Below are positions 26,421 through 34,656 of a stretch of 64,000 nt of DNA, piece by piece; the stretch's first letter is position 1; every line of letters starts with the position of its first letter. The stretch covers positions 52,000 through 115,999 of the forward strand of contig JAEYRK010000082.1 of the NCBI GenBank assembly GCA_023435645.1, read 5' to 3'. Under the pieces are notes generated by a model. It was not told the origin of the DNA and searched no databases. It was given only the letters and a program-made list of their open reading frames with translations. Position numbers and translations under genes: made by a program. The stretch is from Bacillota bacterium (lineage in GTDB: Bacteria; Bacillota; Clostridia; Lachnospirales; Lachnospiraceae).

Positions 26421-27323
26421 TTATTCCTCGTGGCAGCCACAGCTTTGACTGTGATGGGTATCTCCCTCTCGCTCCCGAAGAACCTTTTTTCCTTCTGCTG
26501 ATTTATACATCTGTAGCCGTTTCATTGCTTCATCGAAATTAACCAAATGACCATCAAATTCAGGCCCATCCACGCAGGCGAATTTCACTTCATTTCCAAT
26601 TGTAAGTCTGCAGGCTCCGCACATACCGGTACCGTCAACCATAACCGGATTCATACTTACAATGGTCTGAATTCCCAATTCCTTGGTCAGTATACATACA
26701 AATTTCATCATGATCATAGGACCGATTGCGATCACAAGATCATACTGCTTTCCTTGATTTTGTACTAGGTCCTTTATGCAATCGTTTACATTTCCCTGAA
26801 ACCCATAGGAACCGTCGTCGGTTGTTATGTAAACATTCTTAGCGTAGTCCTTCATCCGGTGCTCCAGAATAATTAGCTCCTTGTTTCTCGCACCAATGAT
26901 ACAGTCCACCTCATAGCCGTTTTCCTTCATCCACTTTACCTGAGGATATACAGGAGCCGCACCAACACCTCCTGCTACAAATAAAATGTTTTTCTTAAGG
27001 ATTTCTTCCCTAGGAGCATCAATTAACTCTGATCTGTGGCCCAGAGGTCCGGTGAAATCCCGGAATGCTCCCCCCACCTCATATTTTGCCATTTGCTGTG
27101 TGGAAGATCCGATGGCCTGAAATACAATCGTAACTGTTCCGGCTTCTCTGTCATAATCACATATCGTCAATGGAATTCTTTCGCCCTTCTCGTCCAGCTT
27201 AACAATAACAAACTGACCGGGATAACAGTTCTTCGCCACTCTGGGAGCCCTGACATCCATCAGATAGATGGAATCGGCAAGGCTTTCCTTCTTGGTAATC
27301 GTATACATATAATTATCTGCCAT
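26421..27323 (-). CDS. nfnA: NfnA, small subunit of NADH-dependent reduced ferredoxin:NADP oxidoreductase
   Basis: The 300-residue protein belongs to the ferredoxin-NADP reductase family: an FAD-binding beta-barrel (NCYPGQFVIVKLDEKGERIP), a nucleotide-binding domain (FVAGGVGAAPVYPQVKWM) and a C-terminal [2Fe-2S] site in DGTGMCGACRLTIGNEVKF. The bifurcating FAD site of the complex is formed with NfnB. The final His-rich SQSCGCHEE tail is unusual and of unknown role. Homologues also act as the electron-transfer subunit of dihydroorotate dehydrogenase or sulfide dehydrogenase, but the following nfnB settles the role. Confidence 0.92.
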   Translation of the reverse strand: MADNYMYTITKKESLADSIYLMDVRAPRVAKNCYPGQFVIVKLDEKGERIPLTICDYDREAGTVTIVFQAIGSSTQQMAKYEVGGAFRDFTGPLGHRSELIDAPREEILKKNILFVAGGVGAAPVYPQVKWMKENGYEVDCIIGARNKELIILEHRMKDYAKNVYITTDDGSYGFQGNVNDCIKDLVQNQGKQYDLVIAIGPMIMMKFVCILTKELGIQTIVSMNPVMVDGTGMCGACRLTIGNEVKFACVDGPEFDGHLVNFDEAMKRLQMYKSAEGKKVLREREGDTHHSQSCGCHEE

Positions 27324-27353
27324 CTGATTAACCTCATTTCAAAAATTTTAAGC

Positions 27354-27382
27354 CTAACGGAACAACGTTAGCTATAATTATA
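27354..27382 (-). promoter_or_regulatory. nfnAB -10 box and start-site operator candidate
   Basis: On the minus strand a perfect TATAAT (27377-27382) is followed at the likely start site by the inverted repeat CTAACG-N6-CGTTAG (27354-27371). A protein bound there would block transcription of nfnAB. A redox regulator such as Rex is conceivable, but the motif does not match the canonical Rex site. Confidence 0.5.
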
Positions 27383-27513
27383 TGCCAGAGTACTTAAAAA
27401 ATCCAGCGATATTTTTGCTAAGCCTTATTCCACCTTATATTTCAGCATTTTACATAGATTTTTTCATTATATATGAATATTTATAACAATTATATCACTT
27501 TATGCATAAAAAA

Positions 27514-27570
27514 AGATACTGATACGGATATACTACTTAGGTTCAAAGTCGTATAACGTTGTCAGTATCT
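27514..27570 (-). terminator. terminator of the HD-domain gene
   Basis: GATACTGA (27515-27522) and TCAGTATC (27562-27569) begin a long interrupted stem that continues with ACG/CGT and TATAC/GTATA. On the minus strand it ends in a run of seven T residues. Confidence 0.7.
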
Positions 27571-27636
27571 GTATTTGAGCAATTATGAACAAAATCCATT
27601 GATACCTAAAATCGTATAACTATTCACTTCCCTCTT

Positions 27637-28260
27637 CTACCGGTTGCTCTTGCTGATGATCTGATAAAACTCTCTATAGTTCTTCTCCTCCTCCTGCCGG
27701 TCCACACCTGCTCTTCCTAAGCGGTCACACCTACAAAGCAAAGCGATTTCCCGTGGTGCCACCTCCTGCAGCATCCTTTCAGGATTACCGAAGGGAAGCT
27801 TCTTAAGAACATATAGCATATGCATATGATAGCGGATCAGCCCTGTCACCCTTCTGATCAGTTCATCCTCAGCTGAAAACTCCCGAAGAAATTCCTCCGC
27901 TCTCACTGCTCCTAAGGTATCATGATTATAGGCAGTGATCTTCCCCTTACGGTATCTGCTTGTTTCCGGTTTTCCGATGTCATGAAGTAAGGCCGCCCAC
28001 ATAAAGGCTTTACCCTCCTCACTCTGATCTTTTACCAATGCTGCTTCATCCACAACCAACAGGGTATGGTTCCATACACTTCCCTCCGGGTGGTGTATGG
28101 CAGATTGCTCCGTATTTTTTAGGTCATGAAGCAGCTGAAAGGGAAATTCCTGAAACAATGGAAGCTTCGATATCTCGCTGATATATTCCGAAGGTCTGGC
28201 ATCCTCTAGAAGGTGTTGCTGCAGCTCCTCAAAGAGCTTCTGCTTTGTTTTAGTGCTCAT
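27637..28260 (-). CDS. HD-domain hydrolase
   Basis: This 207-residue protein is a single HD domain of the metal-dependent phosphohydrolase superfamily. Metal-binding residues are in VWNHTLLVVDE, WAALLHDIGKPETS and ITAYNHDTLGA. It resembles the C-terminal HD part of bacterial CCA-adding enzymes and stand-alone HDIG proteins, but lacks a nucleotidyltransferase domain, so it is probably a phosphatase or phosphodiesterase on a nucleotide or RNA end. Its first 11 bp overlap the end of the 58-residue gene in front, suggesting coupled translation; no strong ribosome binding site is otherwise visible. Confidence 0.8.
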   Translation of the reverse strand: MSTKTKQKLFEELQQHLLEDARPSEYISEISKLPLFQEFPFQLLHDLKNTEQSAIHHPEGSVWNHTLLVVDEAALVKDQSEEGKAFMWAALLHDIGKPETSRYRKGKITAYNHDTLGAVRAEEFLREFSAEDELIRRVTGLIRYHMHMLYVLKKLPFGNPERMLQEVAPREIALLCRCDRLGRAGVDRQEEEKNYREFYQIISKSNR

Positions 28261-28426
28261 CCTGTCCCGGTCTACGGATGGGCTTTGCTTTTTCGTGTCC
28301 CGCCTTCGCCTTTCCCTGGATTTCCGGTACAGGTTCTAGCTCATTCTTCGGAATATTCATCCTCTGTCGCCCTTCGGTTCCATGAGGTGCCCTTGGATCG
28401 GGTCTTCGCATCCCTGCTTTTGCCAT
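28250..28426 (-). CDS. 58-residue basic small protein
   Basis: The protein starts MAKAGMRRPDPRAPHGTEG and is rich in Pro, Lys, Arg and Gly with almost no hydrophobic core, so it is probably disordered. The phrase PVPEIQGKAKAGHEKAKPI recurs, from memory, in short Lachnospiraceae proteins of unknown role. AAGGAGG lies five bases before the ATG at 28426; an upstream in-frame start has no such site. It overlaps the HD gene by 11 bp and follows another tiny basic gene. RNA or ribosome binding is a guess from composition. Confidence 0.75.
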   Translation of the reverse strand: MAKAGMRRPDPRAPHGTEGRQRMNIPKNELEPVPEIQGKAKAGHEKAKPIRRPGQDEH

Positions 28427-28490
28427 AAATACCTCCTTACTGTCACCATAATGCACTCAAGTACTTAGCCCTTGCTATTCCTACGAAAGC

Positions 28491-28625
28491 TTAAACATCA
28501 TTATGCGAAATGGATTGACGCTTTGCATTTTTATTCTTGTTCTGGTTCTCCTTCGTAAGTGGTGTCTGTCCCTTTGCTTTCTCAATCCTAGCCTTCTTTT
28601 GATCCGGTTGACTGTCCTTTGGCAT
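28491..28625 (-). CDS. 44-residue basic small protein
   Basis: An excellent ribosome binding site (AAGGAGG, four bases from the ATG) starts a 44-codon gene reading MPKDSQPDQKKARIEKAKG and continuing TPLTKENQNKNKNAKRQ. It is almost wholly polar, rich in Lys, Gln and Asn, and very probably disordered. It lies 64 bp ahead of the 58-residue basic gene on the same strand, so the two and the HD gene may be one transcript. I know no function. Confidence 0.75.
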   Translation of the reverse strand: MPKDSQPDQKKARIEKAKGQTPLTKENQNKNKNAKRQSISHNDV

Positions 28626-28710
28626 AATTCCTCCTTATTACGTGATGATCTCACAGGTACATTACTATTATGTCAAATACAATGCTTCATATCCAAAGAA
28701 CCTGATTGTT

Positions 28711-29199
28711 TTATGATAAGAGCTCCTCACAGGAGGATAATTTTGATAAATAATAATTAGAAAAGCGTTTGTCTCCGGACAGCTCCTCCCCCATCCAAGC
28801 CGGAGGAGTAAAATCATCTGCGGCCTTTTCATCCGGGAATTCTACCTCCACAAAAATAAGTCCGCTTAACACGCCCTCAAAAACATCCAGCTCAGCAGTG
28901 AGTTCCTCCGCTATTGGAATTAGATAGCGAGTTTTATATACCATGTTCCCTTCCGTTTTGGCTCTTAGGGTCAGATACGCTTCCTCTGTCAGGGGCAACT
29001 CCACCTCATTTCTGATGATGGCTCCACCCTTCTTCTTATGACCGGTTCTAGATTTATAAGTAAGATAATAATCCTCATTACTCTTGCGAATCCTAAGGAT
29101 TGGATTATGACACAGATACCCCTGTTCGATCCTCTTACTGGGATAGATGGCTAACTCCCCGGGCATTTCACAAACCCTATACTTCCTCTCAATTTCCAT
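28711..29199 (-). CDS. CYTH-domain protein (triphosphate tunnel metalloenzyme)
   Basis: CYTH proteins bind triphosphates in a beta-barrel tunnel and include inorganic triphosphatases, thiamine triphosphatase and class IV adenylate cyclase. The 162-residue protein starts with the hallmark EIERKY motif (ExExK), followed by the basic tunnel residues in LRIRKSNEDYYLTYKSR and the acidic IFVEVEFPDE. It is most likely a triphosphatase, though the physiological substrate is open. GGGAGGG six bases upstream fixes the ATG at 29199. Confidence 0.88.
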   Translation of the reverse strand: MEIERKYRVCEMPGELAIYPSKRIEQGYLCHNPILRIRKSNEDYYLTYKSRTGHKKKGGAIIRNEVELPLTEEAYLTLRAKTEGNMVYKTRYLIPIAEELTAELDVFEGVLSGLIFVEVEFPDEKAADDFTPPAWMGEELSGDKRFSNYYLSKLSSCEELLS

Positions 29200-29389
29200 C
29201 GTAAACCCTCCCTGATTTCTTATTCATTGTATCATATACTGGTATTCAGACTTGAAGCAGAGCTCCAATCCTTTGTTCATATGATAACCTTATACTTTCT
29301 AGCATCCTACCTACTCCTACCATGAGTACTTTTGTCATTTTCTTACCCTTCAACGGTATAGGAAATAAGCTTCTGCTAATACTATCGCT

Positions 29390-29791
29390 ATGAAAAAACA
29401 TTTTGTCAATGATTTCTTACTTTGCGGATTATGTGGCTGGTGTCTGGAATGCTTCTGGACAGGTATAAATTCCATCCGAAAGCACAAGGATCGGACCCTT
29501 GCCTGCCACACCTCCGTTTGGATGTTTCCCATCTACGGGCTGGCCGCTTTCTTAACACCCATCTGCAGTAGGCTGAAGAAAAGGAGTGCAATTTGTAGGG
29601 GAGGTGTCTATCTGATACTCATTTATCTTGCAGAGTACACCAGTGGTGTCATTCTGAAGAAATATAAAGCATGTCCTTGGGATTACAGCAAAGCAAAGCT
29701 TAACCTGAAGGGTGTAATCCGGCTTGATTATGCCCCCGTCTGGTTTCTGACCGGACTCATCTTTGAAAAAATATTGAACCGCAGAGGCTGA
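29390..29791 (+). CDS. small membrane protein of the PF06541 type
   Basis: This 133-residue protein has about four membrane segments and matches the PF06541 (putative ABC transporter type IV / DUF1113) pattern: an N-terminal LCGLCGWCLECFW, then TSVWMFPIYGLAAFLTPI, ILIYLAEYTSGVILKK and a late CPWDYSKAKLNLKGVIRLDY. The family name is historical; no transport has been shown as far as I know. No convincing ribosome binding site precedes the ATG, so the start is uncertain. It ends in its own terminator, which overlaps the last codons. Confidence 0.75.
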   Translation: MKKHFVNDFLLCGLCGWCLECFWTGINSIRKHKDRTLACHTSVWMFPIYGLAAFLTPICSRLKKRSAICRGGVYLILIYLAEYTSGVILKKYKACPWDYSKAKLNLKGVIRLDYAPVWFLTGLIFEKILNRRG

Positions 29792-29816
29792 ACCTATGTC
29801 GGCCTCTGCTTTTTTT
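29781..29816 (+). terminator. terminator of the PF06541 gene
   Basis: GCAGAGGC (29781-29788) pairs perfectly with GCCTCTGC (29802-29809), followed by seven T residues. The first arm overlaps the stop codon region. Confidence 0.9.
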
Positions 29817-29901
29817 GGTTGAAAGCCCCAAAGAAAAGATGTATACTATCTGGATAGATGATTACTGATTGCTTTGTCGTCAGTTACTTGGAGGTAGTCC
29901 C

Positions 29902-31086
29902 TTGCTAAAAGCTGTAATATTTGATATGGATGGTGTTATCATCGACAGTGAGCCCTTGCATGCCAAGGCTGCCATCCTAGCCCTGAAGCAATATCATGTC
30001 GATATATCAATAGATTATTGTTCACAATTCATCGGCTCCACCACCCTTCATATGTGTCAGAGGATGGTCAGTGAGTTCTCACTCCCCGTCTCTCCGGAGG
30101 AGCTGCTGAAAGCAAATAAGGATTGGAAGGAAGCCCTCAGGTCCTCAGAAGGTTATCCGGCTGTTCCTTATGTGATCGATACAATAAAAAATCTGTATTC
30201 CCATGGTTTGAAATTATTTATTGCCTCCTCCTCACCGGCAGAGGATATTAAATATGTGATGGATTCTCTTCATATAAATGATTACTTTGAGGGATATGTC
30301 TCCGGCATGGAATTTGAACGCCCAAAGCCTGCCCCGGATATCTTTCTGGCAGCAGCCAGGCTCCTCGGAATCACTCCTGAGGAATGCATCGTGATCGAGG
30401 ATTCAAAGAATGGAGTCAATGCTGCTTATGCGGCAGGTATGACCTGTATCGGATACTGTAATCCAAACTCCGGTGATCAGGATCTTAGTAAGGCCTCCTA
30501 CCTTGTGGAGGGCTTTGATGAAGTAGATTATGAGTTCATCCATCGTGTATACCGGGAAGATCATTGGGCTCCCTCCGATATTGTCCGTACGAAGCGGCTT
30601 ATCCTTAAGGAATTGGATGTCTCCAATGCCGAAGCCCTATACCATATTCTGAAGGACTTAGATATCACAGCCACCCGTGACGAGGTATCCGCTTCACCCG
30701 AGGCGGAGGCTGAACGGCTTAAATCCTATATCAGGAATATTTACAGGTACTACGGATATGGGCAATGGGGTGTATTCCTGTCGGACAACAAGCAGTTGAT
30801 CGGCTGCTGCGGTATCGAACAAAAAGAAATAAATGGTGTCGGGGAATATGAACTTAGCTATCTGATTGCTACGGAGTATCGTGGATTGGGCTATGCTTAT
30901 GAAGCTGCGGATGCCGTGATCCAATACTTTTCAAAGCACTATCAGCCCGATCGTATCACAACTGTCATAGATAAGCAGAATATTCCTTCTCAACAGCTGG
31001 CAGCTAAGCTTGGTATGAGAAAATGCGGTGAGCTTATAAGAAACCGTAGGGAATGTGATCTATATCAATTGCATTGCTTCGTATAA
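29902..31086 (+). CDS. HAD phosphatase fused to a GNAT acetyltransferase
   Basis: The 394-residue protein joins two enzymes. Residues ~1-220 are a HAD hydrolase of the beta-phosphoglucomutase-like group: nucleophile Asp in FDMDGVIIDSEPLH, IASSSPAEDIK, Lys in ERPKPAPDIF and VIEDSKNGVNA. Residues ~230-394 are a RimJ/RimL-type N-acetyltransferase (TKRLILKELDVSNAEALYH, GYGQWGVFL, ELSYLIATEYRGLGYAYEA, AKLGMRKCG). The start is TTG at 29902, seven bases after TTGGAGG; no ATG fits. The fusion suggests that one substrate is dephosphorylated and acetylated, or that both act on a cell-wall or amino-sugar compound, but that is inference. Confidence 0.88.
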   Translation: MLKAVIFDMDGVIIDSEPLHAKAAILALKQYHVDISIDYCSQFIGSTTLHMCQRMVSEFSLPVSPEELLKANKDWKEALRSSEGYPAVPYVIDTIKNLYSHGLKLFIASSSPAEDIKYVMDSLHINDYFEGYVSGMEFERPKPAPDIFLAAARLLGITPEECIVIEDSKNGVNAAYAAGMTCIGYCNPNSGDQDLSKASYLVEGFDEVDYEFIHRVYREDHWAPSDIVRTKRLILKELDVSNAEALYHILKDLDITATRDEVSASPEAEAERLKSYIRNIYRYYGYGQWGVFLSDNKQLIGCCGIEQKEINGVGEYELSYLIATEYRGLGYAYEAADAVIQYFSKHYQPDRITTVIDKQNIPSQQLAAKLGMRKCGELIRNRRECDLYQLHCFV

Positions 31087-31199
31087 CATGAATCATCGGT
31101 ATGGATTATACTGATAAATCATCAATGACTTGCTATTGATATTCATAGAAATCGAACCATATAAAAGAAATATGTGATAACATTTAAGGATGTGATAGA

Positions 31200-31598
31200 A
31201 TGGAAACCTCCAGAAATACAAGACAAAAGCAACTGATTCTTGCTATATTAAAGGAAGCAGACCGTCCCATTTCAATTAATGAGATTTATCTACGAATAAC
31301 ACAGGATATGCCCAGAATCGCAAAATCGACTATTTACCGTAACATAGATGCCCTAGTTTCCCAAAATCTTATTGATAAGTATCATTATAACGATAATGAA
31401 GTGTTCTACCGGATCAAAGCGGACAGTAATGAACACAAGCATTTTATCCTATGTGATGATTGTAAAAAGGTATTTGATCTGCCCTCCTGCCCAATCCACG
31501 AAATCGAACATGCCATTGAAGAAGATGGTTTTATCATTAAGGATCACCTGATCCAAATTACCGGTACCTGCAAGCAATGCGCAATGGAGAAGAAATAA
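31200..31598 (+). CDS. Fur-family metal- or peroxide-responsive regulator
   Basis: The 132-residue protein has the Fur-family layout: an N-terminal winged helix (TRQKQLILAILKEADRPIS, MPRIAKSTIYRNIDAL) and a C-terminal dimerisation domain with two CxxC zinc sites (LCDDCKKV and CKQC). The regulatory-site residues in HKHFILCDD and IHEIEHAIEEDGFIIKDHLI do not let me separate Fur, Zur and PerR. The ATG follows AAGGATG. An imperfect inverted repeat ATCAAT-N8-ATTGAT at 31121-31140 lies upstream and could be its own operator. It is monocistronic, ending in a terminator. Confidence 0.88.
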   Translation: METSRNTRQKQLILAILKEADRPISINEIYLRITQDMPRIAKSTIYRNIDALVSQNLIDKYHYNDNEVFYRIKADSNEHKHFILCDDCKKVFDLPSCPIHEIEHAIEEDGFIIKDHLIQITGTCKQCAMEKK

Positions 31599-31602
31599 AA
31601 AC

Positions 31603-31634
31603 ATCCTCTTAGATTATATTGTAACCTAAGAGGA
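31603..31634. terminator. bidirectional terminator between the Fur-family gene and the lipoprotein gene
   Basis: ATCCTCTTAG (31603-31612) and CTAAGAGGAT (31625-31634) form a perfect 10-bp stem between convergent genes. The T run is better on the minus strand. Confidence 0.8.
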
Positions 31635-31641
31635 TATTCTA

Positions 31642-32004
31642 TTATCTCGTTGTTGTTCCAGTTGTTCCAGCAGCTCTTGTAGGTGTAACTGAAGCTCCTG
31701 TTCCACCTGTGGTTCCTGTTCCGCCTGTGGTTCCTGTTCCACCAGTCGTGCCTGTTCCACCTGTCGTACCTGTTCCACCTGTCGTACCAGTTCCACCTGT
31801 GGTTCCTGTTCCGCCTGTGGTTCCGTTCATTGTTCCATTTGTTGTTCCGCCGGTAGTTCCACCTGTGGTTCCACCATCGGTTTTTTTGCCGGTGTTATTT
31901 TCAGTTGCGGAATTGTTTGTCTTGCCATTGTCCGTAGTACATGCGGTAAAGGCTATTAAGACTACACAGCATAAAGCTATTAATATGCATAATCTTTTTT
32001 TCAT
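31642..32004 (-). CDS. lipoprotein with Thr-Gly repeat region
   Basis: This 120-residue protein begins MKKRLCILIALCCVVLIA and has a lipobox LIAFTAC, so it should be lipidated and anchored outside the cell membrane. After a short polar linker the rest is nearly all Thr and Gly, with six copies of TGTTGG encoded by an 18-bp tandem repeat, then a Thr/Arg tail. It has no globular domain. GGAGGAG precedes the ATG at 32004; longer frames lack a ribosome binding site. A flexible surface spacer or wall-associated polymer is the plain reading. Confidence 0.75.
   Translation of the reverse strand: MKKRLCILIALCCVVLIAFTACTTDNGKTNNSATENNTGKKTDGGTTGGTTGGTTNGTMNGTTGGTGTTGGTGTTGGTGTTGGTGTTGGTGTTGGTGTTGGTGASVTPTRAAGTTGTTTR
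31698..31824. repeat. 18-bp minisatellite inside the lipoprotein gene
   Basis: About seven tandem units of the type GTTCCACCTGTGGTTCCT, with third-position variation only, encode TGTTGG repeats. Slipped-strand copy changes would keep the frame. Confidence 0.85.
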
Positions 32005-32169
32005 CAATACTCCTCCTATAAGGTTATTTGATTTACGTGGATAGTATGTCACGGAATATTGTAATTATACATATTTTCAATATGACGATAGTCATAGAAA
32101 AGATTAATTTTCATAGGGACATTAATCATAATAGGTTAAAAATTCATGATTCATTTCACATGAAAAGCA

Positions 32170-32967
32170 TTATGATAAAGTACCGGCAGTTATTCTAAAC
32201 TCTGTCATATCCTTTCGGAAACGTAAGGGCAGATTATTACGCTGAAGCTTCAGATTTGTCCTTTCCTGAATGGTAATATGCTTAAAGAATATCCTCCAAA
32301 GATCCTGATATTCATCCTCTTCATAAGAGGCGATTCCAAATTCCCGATCCGGGAAATTCTCCATTCCTATCAGGATCCAGGGCTTCCCGGGAATATGGAT
32401 GGATGCGATATTCCGATTACCATCATAAATAATAAACCGTTCTCTCGGCATACGATCCACAAAATGCGGCGTAACCATAGACAGTACATTATTCTTAGGG
32501 TGGATCACACTGATCAGAAGACCGTTTTCCTGTTCAGAAAATCGGATAAAGCCCAGCATATGATGCGTCTCATTGCCCACAAAGCGGCTAATCTTGAAAA
32601 TACCGGCTACCACTTCATTGCTTAAATGCTGTAGGATGCCAGGACCTGCAGCAAAGCCTAATATCATAAACCGATAGATCAAATCTGCTTTCCCCTGATA
32701 ATCGGACAGGGCTACCCTGCAGATGATCTCATAAGCCTCCTCGGATATCTTCTCCTTCACTGCCTTAGCCACCTTCAGGGATAATCCATAATCCGTCTCT
32801 ATCTGGATATATTCTGAGAACAGCTCCATATTGGAATAATGATTCTGGTCACATTTCTCTTCAAGCTTGATATTGGCATGCCCATAACCGGAGCTCCAAG
32901 CCTGATATACCGCAGTAAATATTCCGTCTATACTATCTTCACATACATAAATTCTGGTTAGCTTCAT
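32170..32967 (-). CDS. TIGR03915-type DNA metabolism protein, partner of the radical SAM protein
   Basis: This 265-residue protein fits the TIGR03915 / DUF4130 family (SAM_7_link_chp), always seen next to a particular radical SAM protein and sometimes fused to a uracil-DNA glycosylase. Typical parts are the N-terminal YVCEDSIDGIFTAVYQAW, the central FKISRFVGNETHHMLGFIRF and the FVDRMPRERFIIYDG stretch. No glycosylase domain is attached here. The biochemical role is unknown; DNA repair or modification is suggested by family linkage. It follows the radical SAM gene by about 70 bp on the same strand. Confidence 0.85.
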   Translation of the reverse strand: MKLTRIYVCEDSIDGIFTAVYQAWSSGYGHANIKLEEKCDQNHYSNMELFSEYIQIETDYGLSLKVAKAVKEKISEEAYEIICRVALSDYQGKADLIYRFMILGFAAGPGILQHLSNEVVAGIFKISRFVGNETHHMLGFIRFSEQENGLLISVIHPKNNVLSMVTPHFVDRMPRERFIIYDGNRNIASIHIPGKPWILIGMENFPDREFGIASYEEDEYQDLWRIFFKHITIQERTNLKLQRNNLPLRFRKDMTEFRITAGTLS

Positions 32968-33038
32968 ACGATCGCTTCCTTTACCAACAAAAACATAATC
33001 CCATAGTTACCCCTTCTGATCCTTCCATCAGTGTTATT

Positions 33039-34478
33039 TCAGATACTTGCCAGCTTCACATAGGTCTTCTGATCTGCCTGAAAACGAACATCGTCAAACA
33101 GGGAAAGCTGACGGTAGGTAATATCCTTATCCACTCCGAAGGGAAGCTGGTCCTTCAGCGCCAATAGCTGCCTGGTAATGAAGTCCTCTTCGATTTTCAC
33201 CGGGTACAGCATCCTACCGTTACAGGTTATGAAATATACTGCTCTCTTCAACACAATCCCCAGCCGCTTCAGATCCTTAAAATCCAATACCGCACTTTTT
33301 CTCGCCATCACAATGCGCTGGGCTGAATTCGTACCTATTCCGGGTACTCTGAGCAGGGTATAATAATCTGCTTGATTCACCTCAACCGGAAACTGCTCCA
33401 GATGCCGGAGTGCCCAATCGCATTTGGGATCCAAAAAAACATTAAAATTCGGATTCTTCTCATCCAGTAGCTCCATGGTCCGAAAACCATAAAATCTTAG
33501 CAGCCAGTCTGCCTGATATAAACGATGCTCCCGTAATAGTGGCGGTCCTTCCGTAGTGGAGGGTAGATTGCTGTCCTGATTCACATTCATGAAGGCGGAG
33601 TAAAATACTCTCTTTAGATCGAAGTGATCATATAATGCTTCGGATACTGACATGATCTGATAATCGCTTTCCTTCGTAGCTCCGATAATCATCTGCGTAC
33701 TCTGACCGGCAGGAACGAACCTGCGTCGAGCCACCGGTTGCTGCCTGTGAGGTACAATTCCGGTTTCGGAGGTAATAATCTCCCTGATATCCGGATCCTG
33801 TTTCCCGGTAATCAGCTTCCTTCCTTCTGTAATTCCGTCAGTAAGCCCAAGGTACCTGCTGCCACTCTCCCTTCTTAGCTGGATCTGGCGAATTGGTTTT
33901 AAGATATTCTTACGATTCTTATGGGGAGCCAGCTCCTTTAGGCTCTCCGCTGTCGGAAGCTCCAGATTGATGCTCATTCGGTCGGTATACCAGCCCAGCA
34001 GCTCTATCAGTGCCGGATCAGCACCGGGAATAGCCTTACAATGAATATATCCGTTAAAATGATAGACCTCACGAAGCATCCTGAGTGCCTCCAGGATCAG
34101 TTCCATCGTATGGTTCGGACTGATCAGGATGCCCGAGCTTAAGAATAAACCTTCAATATAATTCCTACGATAGAATTCCATGGTCAGCTCACATAATTCC
34201 TGTGGAGTAAAGGAAGTCCTAACGACATCATTGGAGGAGCGGTTAGCACAGTATTTGCAGTCGAATATACATTCATTCGTAAATAATACCTTTAACAATG
34301 AGATGCATCTTCCGTCAGCGGAAAAGCTGTGACATATTCCGCATGCCAGGCTGTTACCCATGCCGTTCTGACTCCCCTTCCGATCAACGCCGCTGGAGGT
34401 ACAGGCTACATCATATTTTGCAGCATCGGATAAAATCTCAAGCTTTTTTTGAATTGTCATATTCTCCTGAATAACCAT
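33039..34478 (-). CDS. TIGR03916-type radical SAM protein, putative DNA repair/modification
   Basis: The 479-residue protein has a radical SAM cluster motif CIFDCKYC (CxxxCxxC) about 80 residues in, and a C-terminal helix-hairpin-helix DNA-binding segment (LLRVPGIGTNSAQRIVMARKS). Other cysteines near the N-terminus (VACTSSGVDR, ACGICHSF) are typical of the rSAM_link_UDG family. The substrate is not known. The ATG at 34478 is chosen because GGAGGG lies just upstream; the next ATG (34460) is also possible. It forms a two-gene unit with the TIGR03915 protein and has a strong promoter. Confidence 0.88.
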   Translation of the reverse strand: MVIQENMTIQKKLEILSDAAKYDVACTSSGVDRKGSQNGMGNSLACGICHSFSADGRCISLLKVLFTNECIFDCKYCANRSSNDVVRTSFTPQELCELTMEFYRRNYIEGLFLSSGILISPNHTMELILEALRMLREVYHFNGYIHCKAIPGADPALIELLGWYTDRMSINLELPTAESLKELAPHKNRKNILKPIRQIQLRRESGSRYLGLTDGITEGRKLITGKQDPDIREIITSETGIVPHRQQPVARRRFVPAGQSTQMIIGATKESDYQIMSVSEALYDHFDLKRVFYSAFMNVNQDSNLPSTTEGPPLLREHRLYQADWLLRFYGFRTMELLDEKNPNFNVFLDPKCDWALRHLEQFPVEVNQADYYTLLRVPGIGTNSAQRIVMARKSAVLDFKDLKRLGIVLKRAVYFITCNGRMLYPVKIEEDFITRQLLALKDQLPFGVDKDITYRQLSLFDDVRFQADQKTYVKLASI

Positions 34479-34515
34479 AGCACCCTCCGACACCCAAACA
34501 TCTGTTCTTGTATTG

Positions 34516-34544
34516 ATTGTATCAAAGCTCCTACTTTATGTCAA
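34516..34544 (-). promoter_or_regulatory. promoter of the radical SAM pair
   Basis: A perfect -35 TTGACA (34539-34544) and a -10 TACAAT (34516-34521) are 17 bp apart on the minus strand, directly upstream of the gene. Confidence 0.8.
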
Positions 34545-34656
34545 TACATTTCCAAACAATTGTTCTCTTTTTGAAAATAAAAGGAAGGAGCACTCTGTTT
34601 CATTCCTTAATATTCCTATAATTCAGTACATTCTGCCTAAATATTGTCATAGAGGA

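Noticed and set aside
31709..32044. Plus-strand Val-Pro repeat protein
   Set aside because: It is the antisense of the TGTTGG minisatellite; the minus frame has an RBS, signal peptide and lipobox.
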